From: a virus
Strand: one strand, 5' to 3'
Length of the DNA stretch: 40,304 nt
IMG/VR virus record: IMGVR_UViG_3300047564_001139
Coordinates: 1 to 40,304 of that record
Part shown: positions 18,931 through 25,180 of the stretch, one piece after another
How positions within the stretch are numbered: the first letter of the stretch is position 1
Layout of the letters: each line of letters starts with the position of its first letter
Made by a program: the position numbers and the translations under genes
The notes under the pieces: generated by a model
Told to the model about the DNA's origin: nothing
The model's input: only the letters and a program-made list of their open reading frames with translations
The model's database searches: none

Positions 18931-18959
18931 ATTATAGCATCTGCTCAAGTGACTGTCAA
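18931..18959 (-). promoter_or_regulatory. Perfect-consensus sigma70 promoter before tRNA-Leu
   Basis: On the minus strand TTGACA (18954-18959), 17 nt, TATAAT (18931-18936). Both hexamers and the spacer are the exact bacterial consensus. The start point would fall near 18924, about 7 nt before the tRNA-Leu 5' end. The -35 begins 2 nt after the 3' end of the upstream tRNA. TGACAGT at the -35 and ACTGTCA just after the -10 are inverted copies of one another. Confidence 0.9.
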
Positions 18960-18960
18960 G

Positions 18961-19033
18961 TGCTGGTTGCGAGGATCGAACTCGCCTGTATCCGATTATG
19001 AGTCGGGTGCTTTCACCAGATAGCTAAACCAGC
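18961..19033 (-). tRNA. tRNA with CAT anticodon (elongator Met or Ile2)
   Basis: 73 nt on the minus strand. Acceptor GCTGGTT/AACCAGC is perfect with discriminator A; T arm GCGAG-TTCGATC-CTCGC; anticodon loop CTCATAA, i.e. CAT. The anticodon stem has a C/A mismatch at 27:43 and the D stem has only three pairs. A CAT anticodon can be elongator Met or, if the host lysidine synthase modifies it, Ile for AUA codons; sequence alone does not settle this. CCA is not encoded. It begins 1 nt after the stop of the upstream small gene. Confidence 0.9.
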
Positions 19034-19034
19034 G

Positions 19035-19223
19035 TTATCTGTAACTGAAATTTTCCGACTTAAGAAGTTTGGAACATTTTTCTTTTAACTCAACTAACTC
19101 ATTGATTGTAGAACACTTAAATGTGAGAGTAGTTCCGTTTTCTCCTCGTATGATAACTTTCTTATTATAGAGGTCTATACAGATTCTGTCAAGAGCTTGT
19201 TCTGAAGGATTTTGGAGATTCAT
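19035..19223 (-). CDS. Small early protein of unknown function
   Basis: 62 residues from the ATG at 19221-19223, chosen because GAGG lies 9 nt upstream; an in-frame TTG at 19236-19238 would add five residues but would sit nearly at the transcription start. The sequence (MNLQNPSEQALDRICIDLYN ... KKVIIRGENGTTLTFKCSTI ... LKEKCSKLL) predicts a strand-rich core followed by a basic helix, with three Cys. I recognise no family. It is the first gene after the 19253-19281 promoter and runs directly into tRNA-CAT, so it is presumably expressed early. Confidence 0.7.
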   Translation of the reverse strand: MNLQNPSEQALDRICIDLYNKKVIIRGENGTTLTFKCSTINELVELKEKCSKLLKSENFSYR

Positions 19224-19252
19224 AAGACCAGACCTCAAAGCGCCACATTGCT

Positions 19253-19281
19253 AGTATAGCGGTATATAGGGGGTCTGTCAA
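19253..19281 (-). promoter_or_regulatory. Strong sigma70 promoter (TTGACA-N17-TATACT)
   Basis: On the minus strand TTGACA (19276-19281), a 17-nt spacer and TATACT (19253-19258). The start point would be near 19246, about 23 nt before the ATG at 19223. A-tracts upstream resemble an UP element. It should drive the small gene and the tRNA/cpeT cassette early in infection by host RNA polymerase. Confidence 0.88.
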
Positions 19282-19288
19282 GCTCGAC

Positions 19289-19331
19289 TTTTTTGACCGA
19301 TTTTTTGCCGCGATTTTTTTTGACCGATTTT
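19289..19331 (-). repeat. Three imperfect repeats with A-tracts upstream of the early promoter
   Basis: On the plus strand TTTTTTGACCGATTTT occurs at both ends with TTTTTTGCCGCGATTTT between. Runs of T (A-tracts on the coding strand) are at 19289-19294, 19301-19306, 19314-19321 and 19328-19331, 12-14 nt apart. The first two fall at about -43 to -60 from the predicted start point, where UP elements bind the RNA polymerase alpha subunit. Confidence 0.75.
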
Positions 19332-19358
19332 GGTAATTAGAGGTCAATTTTGAAATCA

Positions 19359-20879
19359 CTAATTCAGATATATACCACCCTTTAGAGCATTTATCTTGAC
19401 AAATCCAGGTGTAATAACAATAGAGTCGTCAACTGGTGGTGTTCCTGTTGGAGCAGGACCAGTGAAGAGACTTGTAGTAATTTTAGCCCCTAGACTCAAA
19501 TCATCTGCTGATGTAACATACGTTCCAGGTTTCTTCAGTAATAGAACTGACTTAGGGGTTGTTGGGGATAGGAATGGAGTGGTGATATCAGCAAATGCAC
19601 CAAAGTCAGTTCCAATAGCAACACTACCAGTCTTGCTAAAGATGCCAATGTTTCCTATACTAGCCTCAACTTTAAAACCATGCCCACCTGCAGATACAGG
19701 TGAATGGAAATATGCTAGAGGCGGTAACTCTGCTACATCTTTTCCAGGTGCAGATAAAACAGGAAACTTGTTTACAATATAGTAACCAGCAGATACACCT
19801 AAGATCATTGGTTTAGGTGGTAGCAATCCACCATCCAAACTAACACCAGGAAGCGCAGAGAAAACCTCTGTCATCTTTCTACCGCCAATCTCTTCTATCA
19901 TGTCGCCGCCAGTCTTAATACTGAGGGTTCCTGATGATTCAATAGCAAAGTTACCTTGAGAATTATTCATCTGGAATAATTTCTCACCATCAACTTTGTT
20001 ATAGGTAGCACCTTCTATGTTTTGTTGACCAGCTTGTGACTGTTTAATTATGCCTGCTTTTAGTTCAATCGTGCCACCCTGTTCTTCCTTAGACTTATTT
20101 GATCCTGTGGTTGTAGGAGCAGCACCAGCAAGTAACTTGATATCAGCACCAGTTAATTCAATAGAATCAGAGGCAGTAATAGCAACGTTCTTACCTCCTA
20201 ACTTTACATCTCCACCTCTTGACTCAATCTCAACATTGCCGTATACTACTAAAGAGAATGCTGCACCTTTAATAGAAGGATTTTCTGCTGCAAGTGCTTC
20301 ATTATCATTGTTAACTTCAATGGCAAGAAACTCACCATACTTCTGAACCCCAGCTCCTTGAGCAATTAAATCAATCCTTCCTGTTTTTGGATCAGTAGAT
20401 GGATTTTTTCCTGCTACTAAAATAACACTACCGTCTGTGTCTAAATGTATTGCACCACCAGAACTTGTAACAATAGAATAGTAACTATCACCAGTATCAG
20501 GATCACTACCATCTGATACTGTTACCTCCCCATTTGCTAGTATGGTATGATTTAAATTAGAAACCGCAGCAACCTTCGACTTTCCATCTTCTTGCTCAGA
20601 AGATCCACTTCCAAATCCTTGTAGTTCTGGTGGAATAAATGCTCCGATATCTTGGAGCACTCCCATTACCTCAGCACCAAACTGATCAATCTCTCCTTGA
20701 ACATTAGAAAGAAAATCATTAACTGGTTGAGCTGCTGATGTTAAATCAGGAAGACCAAGTATATTTGTTTGCGCTGTCTGACTAGTTGATACACCACAAC
20801 TACTATTAGGAACAGGATTAGGTAATCTAGCTGCTCCTGTTCGTAAGTTGTCTTGTAGTTCTAACCAACTTTTAGCCAT
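19359..20879 (-). CDS. Baseplate spike / needle protein with beta-helix repeats
   Basis: 506 residues. After a non-repetitive N-terminus (residues about 1-105) the protein becomes a run of short strands of the kind GGAIHLDTDGSVILVAGK, IDLIAQGAG, VYGNVEIESRGGDVKLGGKN and AITASDSIELTGADIKLLAG. This matches the triple-stranded beta-helix found at the C-terminus of T4 gp5 and VgrG. It lies 6 nt downstream of the gp5-like OB-fold gene, so the membrane-piercing needle appears to be encoded separately from the hub. It is the last gene of the hub operon; no clear hairpin terminator follows. An alternative is a structural spike tip partner unrelated to gp5. Confidence 0.7.
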   Translation of the reverse strand: MAKSWLELQDNLRTGAARLPNPVPNSSCGVSTSQTAQTNILGLPDLTSAAQPVNDFLSNVQGEIDQFGAEVMGVLQDIGAFIPPELQGFGSGSSEQEDGKSKVAAVSNLNHTILANGEVTVSDGSDPDTGDSYYSIVTSSGGAIHLDTDGSVILVAGKNPSTDPKTGRIDLIAQGAGVQKYGEFLAIEVNNDNEALAAENPSIKGAAFSLVVYGNVEIESRGGDVKLGGKNVAITASDSIELTGADIKLLAGAAPTTTGSNKSKEEQGGTIELKAGIIKQSQAGQQNIEGATYNKVDGEKLFQMNNSQGNFAIESSGTLSIKTGGDMIEEIGGRKMTEVFSALPGVSLDGGLLPPKPMILGVSAGYYIVNKFPVLSAPGKDVAELPPLAYFHSPVSAGGHGFKVEASIGNIGIFSKTGSVAIGTDFGAFADITTPFLSPTTPKSVLLLKKPGTYVTSADDLSLGAKITTSLFTGPAPTGTPPVDDSIVITPGFVKINALKGGIYLN

Positions 20880-20885
20880 GATTTT

Positions 20886-23540
20886 TTATGGGCAATCTAT
20901 TACTTGTGCTTCACCAGATGGAGCAATCGATGCTGCATATGTCTCGTAAATCTCTTGACTTATGCATGACAACAGAGGTATAACTTTTGTTCCTCCTCCG
21001 CCTCCACCAAAAACCCTCACTGATGGTAAAGAGTTATAGGTTTTCGTTTTATTTATTACTTCGATCTCAATCACATTCCCATTAGAAACAATCGCCCTTG
21101 CTATACCCTGCTCCCCATCAACAGTTACAATTGGTTCTGATGTATACCCAGATCCAGGTCTGATAATATTAAATCCATCTAGAACACAGTTGGTATTAAC
21201 TCTGTTTGGTGTATAATTTTTTCCTGGTCTCTCTATTCTAATGCGAGTTAATTTTCCAGTAGTTGTATCAAGAACAGCAGAAGCAGATGCACCAATACCC
21301 TCACCAGCAATGTTAATAAAAGGAGGAGTTATGTATGGATCACCAGGATCTATGATTGGAATGTCTAGTATTCTTCCTTCCTCATCTACTTCAGGATCAC
21401 CCAGTAAAGGAGGAACAAATGTTGGTGGTCTATCAGTTACAATAGTAGCAGGTTGAGTGTCATTGTAAATATAAAACTGTCTACTCAATCCAGCTTCTGT
21501 TACACTGAACAATACATCTGCCTCTGTTGTAATACTGATCTCAGAAGCGATAGTAATACTTACCTGTGCTACATTATTAACCATAGTTATCTGACCAACG
21601 TTGGTTCCTGATGCAAAATCAGAAGCCCTAATAAAACCGAACATTAAATAATTAAATACCGTTCCATCAGGAACATCTCCCGATGTGCATGTTAAGGTAA
21701 ATCTTATGGTTTCATTTTTAGTTACTCTTCTTCTATCAGCAGTTAGAGTATAAGTCAAACTACGATCCGATGATATAGGATTTCTAACCTCTAAAGAATA
21801 TCTATCATCTGTAGTTTCATCTGAAGAAGTAGATCTTAATGATAGGTTTAACGTAGACCTCCATGTATAATCTGTAACGTCATCAGTAGTTGCAATGTAT
21901 GTTGAATCAGTTGCCAATGAAAGATCTAGATTTCCTGATGCTGTTGCATTAATAGGAACCGCTGGAATAGATTCTGGTTCTGGATCTGATACATCATCAC
22001 CTTCCGCATCTGGATCTGGGATAATATCATCAAAGAATCCATCAAAAGGATCTTCTACTTCTGGTGGTTCATCTTCTGGTGTTCCCGTAGATTGCTCTGG
22101 GTTTGGAGTTCCGCCATAAACATTTGCTGTAGTTGTAGCTGGGCATGGCAAAGCAGTAGATTCTTCACAAGCAGATTGTAAATCCGCCACTCCATTTGAT
22201 TCTACGTCAGCAATCAATTTATCTAGAGCAGCAAAATCATCTTCTCCTGGTTTCTTTTTATTAGCACTACCTGTGCAGAACTGAGACTGCTCAGACTTCT
22301 TACACTTATTATCTGGTCCCGTGCAAACAATCCCAAATAGTTGAAAGATGTATTGTAGAATTGCTCCTAGAATATTAAGAGGGCTAGCAATAATACCTAG
22401 GATTGCTTGAAGTGGTCCTAGGATTACAGAAATAATATCTGTTAAAAATGTTTCTAACTCTGATAAAATTTGCTGAACAATCTGCTCTACTCTACAGGTC
22501 GCCGCAGAGATAACTTCAGTAACTAATCCAAAGATTAGATTAGTTAAGAAGTCTAATAGTTTGTCTTCTAGATTAGCGATAGCACAGTTGATGAGACCAA
22601 GTTGTTCGTTCAACCACTGAATAACTTTACCTAGAACACCAACTTGCTTTACCTTTACTGCTTCACCTGTCTTAGGATTCTTTGTTGGAACTGGTATTCC
22701 TAAACAGAACTGAAGGATAGCCGTAACTCCTTTCTTTATCAGTGCTAGCATCTGAAACTTTGCATTCTTCAGATAAACTCTAGCAATACCAAATACTCTT
22801 TTAATATATCCGTTTGCTGCCCCAGCATAATCATGAAGTTTTCCAGTAACATCACTGAGCATTTGGTTTCCTAATTGCCCACCGTTCTTTGATACTGCTC
22901 CAAAAAATTCTGTTAGTGTTTGTTCGAACTTTGACTTGGTTGAGTTGGTGTCTGTGCAAGTAGGATCTGCGATCTGAACACATGCATATCTACCATGTGG
23001 ATTAGTTACAGATTGCTGATCGTTAGTTGCATTTAATATTGTAGAAGAATCACCTGTTCCTTCTTTAGATCCTGGTCTAGCAGTTGCATCCTGTTGATTG
23101 CTCTCTGGGAGAGTCATCTTTGGGTTAGTATCTGGAACATATCTTGAGAATGCCAGACACTCTGCGGTCGAATTATTATTCGATAGAGATGTATTTGTGG
23201 TAGACTTAGTAACCTTTTGTAGGCTACCCATGATAACTGGATGCTGCCCTTCAGCACCATCCATAAAGAATCCTATTACCCAATCACCTTTCTGTAGTCT
23301 TGCTGGGTTATAAGTGCTGTTACCTTCTGATGAAGGTGCTGTAACTGGTAACATTACAACAGCCCATGGTAGATCATTCACATCAACAGCTTCACAACTC
23401 TTGACATGCTGACCTACTATTCTTACTCGATATCTGTTGGAAAATTTATTATCTGCATCAATCTCTACTTGACCAATCCACCAATAAAATCCATCCTTCC
23501 CAGCAAAACCAACTGGTAAATTTAATTCAGGTAACAACAT
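20886..23540 (-). CDS. gp5-like baseplate hub protein (OB-fold), no lysozyme domain seen
   Basis: 884 residues. The N-terminal ~115 residues match the gp5 OB-fold: FYWWIGQVEIDAD...YRVRIVG, DLPWAVVMLPVTAP and the KGDWVIGFFMDGAEGQHPVI strand pair. I see no T4-lysozyme catalytic block. Residues about 310-430 are strikingly hydrophobic and helical (LLDFLTNLIFGLVTEVISAA, ILGPLQAILGIIASPLNILG) with Cys around the end (KCKKSEQSQFC). A Pro/Asp/Glu-rich linker follows (about 475-550), then beta domains with repeated PG.(N/G)YT and PGSGYTSEPIV motifs. It sits between the CP12-like gene (2 nt) and the spike gene. It should form the centre of the baseplate with the gp27-like protein. Confidence 0.75.
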   Translation of the reverse strand: MLLPELNLPVGFAGKDGFYWWIGQVEIDADNKFSNRYRVRIVGQHVKSCEAVDVNDLPWAVVMLPVTAPSSEGNSTYNPARLQKGDWVIGFFMDGAEGQHPVIMGSLQKVTKSTTNTSLSNNNSTAECLAFSRYVPDTNPKMTLPESNQQDATARPGSKEGTGDSSTILNATNDQQSVTNPHGRYACVQIADPTCTDTNSTKSKFEQTLTEFFGAVSKNGGQLGNQMLSDVTGKLHDYAGAANGYIKRVFGIARVYLKNAKFQMLALIKKGVTAILQFCLGIPVPTKNPKTGEAVKVKQVGVLGKVIQWLNEQLGLINCAIANLEDKLLDFLTNLIFGLVTEVISAATCRVEQIVQQILSELETFLTDIISVILGPLQAILGIIASPLNILGAILQYIFQLFGIVCTGPDNKCKKSEQSQFCTGSANKKKPGEDDFAALDKLIADVESNGVADLQSACEESTALPCPATTTANVYGGTPNPEQSTGTPEDEPPEVEDPFDGFFDDIIPDPDAEGDDVSDPEPESIPAVPINATASGNLDLSLATDSTYIATTDDVTDYTWRSTLNLSLRSTSSDETTDDRYSLEVRNPISSDRSLTYTLTADRRRVTKNETIRFTLTCTSGDVPDGTVFNYLMFGFIRASDFASGTNVGQITMVNNVAQVSITIASEISITTEADVLFSVTEAGLSRQFYIYNDTQPATIVTDRPPTFVPPLLGDPEVDEEGRILDIPIIDPGDPYITPPFINIAGEGIGASASAVLDTTTGKLTRIRIERPGKNYTPNRVNTNCVLDGFNIIRPGSGYTSEPIVTVDGEQGIARAIVSNGNVIEIEVINKTKTYNSLPSVRVFGGGGGGTKVIPLLSCISQEIYETYAASIAPSGEAQVIDCP

Positions 23541-23542
23541 GT

Positions 23543-23761
23543 TTAGTCTTCATAGATTCTACACTCAGAAGCATCTGGATACTCATCGCAAAATAGTTCT
23601 AAAGCAGTGGGATCATGAGTATCATTTGGATGACGTTCATGATAGCGTTGCAGAGATTCTAATTCACTTTCTAGATGTCTACGTGATTGAGATGAAATTG
23701 TAGGATCATCAAGGATCTTTTTATCTTTATTGATATGATCTGTTATTGTTTTGTCTGTCAT
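23543..23761 (-). CDS. cp12: CP12-like protein
   Basis: 72 residues. The C-terminus reads ALELFCDEYPDASECRIYED, very close to the conserved end of CP12 (C, eight residues, C, then R.Y.D). CP12 is a redox switch that binds GAPDH and phosphoribulokinase and shuts down the Calvin cycle; cyanophage versions are known and are thought to favour the pentose phosphate pathway. As in phage forms, the N-terminal Cys pair is absent; the front half is a charged helix (QSRRHLESELESLQRYHERH). The gene lies between the gp27-like and gp5-like hub genes with 2-3 nt gaps, so it is co-transcribed with late baseplate genes. A structural role acquired by a CP12-like domain is the alternative. Confidence 0.75.
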   Translation of the reverse strand: MTDKTITDHINKDKKILDDPTISSQSRRHLESELESLQRYHERHPNDTHDPTALELFCDEYPDASECRIYED

Positions 23762-23764
23762 TTT

Positions 23765-25180
23765 TTAACTCCCTAGGTTATCTCTTATGAGTTCCAGATT
23801 ACAAACAGCGATCAATCCTTTATCAGAATCTCTAGTGATATCATATGATATTTTTTTAACCATATACAAACCACTATTAGCTAAATCGTATTTTTCTTTC
23901 TCTCTCTGAGATGATACCGATTGATTAGGCAATTTGACATTAATCTTATCACCTGCTCTAATTTCAAAGTTAATCGGTATAGTGATATTTAGTATCTGGT
24001 TATTCAAAATCATATTTCTACTGATAGATTGAGCAACCCATTGTTTCCTGAAGTCAGGGTATTGTGTTCCTCCCTTTCTCCCTGCCTTCTGTGGGTCAGC
24101 AATCGTATCTTCATCATGAAATGTTTCGTGATCAAAGAACTGAAGCATCACTCGTGATGGATACTCCGCTAACTTCTTGATTGATTGTGGAATATCTTCC
24201 TCAGTTCCTAGATGAACCATCTTTGGATACTCTTTACTCAAATCAAAAAAGTATTCTTCATACTCTAGTGTGGATGGATTGAAGAATGAAATCATAGAAG
24301 AGTAGACTCCATATCTCATCTTCTGAAGAATATTTTCTTGACTTCCAAAAGAATAATTTAAAATAACATATGAATTCTTTTCTGCATCTGAACCTTCTTC
24401 CTGTGCATATCCGTAGATATAATCAGAATGTTTATTTTGATTCTCTTTGATTAATGCATCGATAGATTTGAAAACATAACCATCATAAGTTTCGAAGAAC
24501 ATGTAACCAGCTGTTCCAGAAATTACAGTAGCATTATTTTTAGTTACTGCTTGTGTTGATCCACCAGAAGCAGATGATGATCCGCCACCAGATGAAGTGG
24601 AACTAGGTTGCGGTGCTAGTGGAGTATTAGTAGATGAAGATACACACTCTGGTAAGAAAGATGATATTACATCAAAAGGTCTTTTGAGTGCAGGTATCTG
24701 TTTCATTCTATACTTACATGGTTCAGACATAATTTGTTTATCTGTATCCAAATAGTTTGATAAAATTTCTTGAACAATAGCATCTCCAGTTCCAGAAATA
24801 GTTTTACCAACTCTTAATGTTTCATTCCTCAATGCTTCTGGGGAAAATAAATCAAGAATATACACCTGAACATTCTTTGATACCAACCTATTTCTAATAC
24901 CATACACAACAAATTTCCATTTATATGTTGTGTCTGATATATTAGGAGCAACCATCTCTATCTCTACAGTTTCTGTTCCGACAATAGGAGTAGAACCAAT
25001 TAAGTTGATAGCAGTATCAATAATTTGTAGCTCGGCGGCAATAGTATTCAACTCAATACTTTCATATATTCTGATAGTATTAATTTGTGCCTCTGGATTC
25101 TTTCCAGTAAGCATATGTTTTTTTCCATTGGTGTCAGTAAGAGTTACTTTCTTTACTGTTGCATTAAGATCTTGTGACAT
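23765..25180 (-). CDS. gp27-like baseplate hub protein
   Basis: 471 residues. The N-terminal half has the strand pattern of hub proteins (NTIRIYESIELNTIAAELQI, later VQVYILDLFSPEALRNE and ISGTGDAIVQEILSNYL). A low-complexity Ser/Gly insertion (about residues 185-210) separates it from the second half, which has GYMFFETYDGYVFKSIDALI and, near the end, FEIRAGDKINVKLPN and GLYMVKKISYDI. These are hallmarks of the gp27/gpD hub family that forms the trimeric ring under the tail tube. T4 gp27 is 391 residues; the insertion explains most of the difference. It starts right after the stop of the upstream gene and precedes the CP12-like and gp5-like genes. Confidence 0.7.
   Translation of the reverse strand: MSQDLNATVKKVTLTDTNGKKHMLTGKNPEAQINTIRIYESIELNTIAAELQIIDTAINLIGSTPIVGTETVEIEMVAPNISDTTYKWKFVVYGIRNRLVSKNVQVYILDLFSPEALRNETLRVGKTISGTGDAIVQEILSNYLDTDKQIMSEPCKYRMKQIPALKRPFDVISSFLPECVSSSTNTPLAPQPSSTSSGGGSSSASGGSTQAVTKNNATVISGTAGYMFFETYDGYVFKSIDALIKENQNKHSDYIYGYAQEEGSDAEKNSYVILNYSFGSQENILQKMRYGVYSSMISFFNPSTLEYEEYFFDLSKEYPKMVHLGTEEDIPQSIKKLAEYPSRVMLQFFDHETFHDEDTIADPQKAGRKGGTQYPDFRKQWVAQSISRNMILNNQILNITIPINFEIRAGDKINVKLPNQSVSSQREKEKYDLANSGLYMVKKISYDITRDSDKGLIAVCNLELIRDNLGS

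Noticed and set aside
19335-19365. TAATTAG...CTAATT inverted repeat after the spike gene as a terminator
   Set aside because: AT-only 6-bp arms with an 18-nt loop and no following T-tract; too weak to call.
20886-23540. Possible lysozyme domain in the gp5-like protein
   Set aside because: I looked for the T4-lysozyme catalytic Glu/Asp block and GIGH-type motif and found none.
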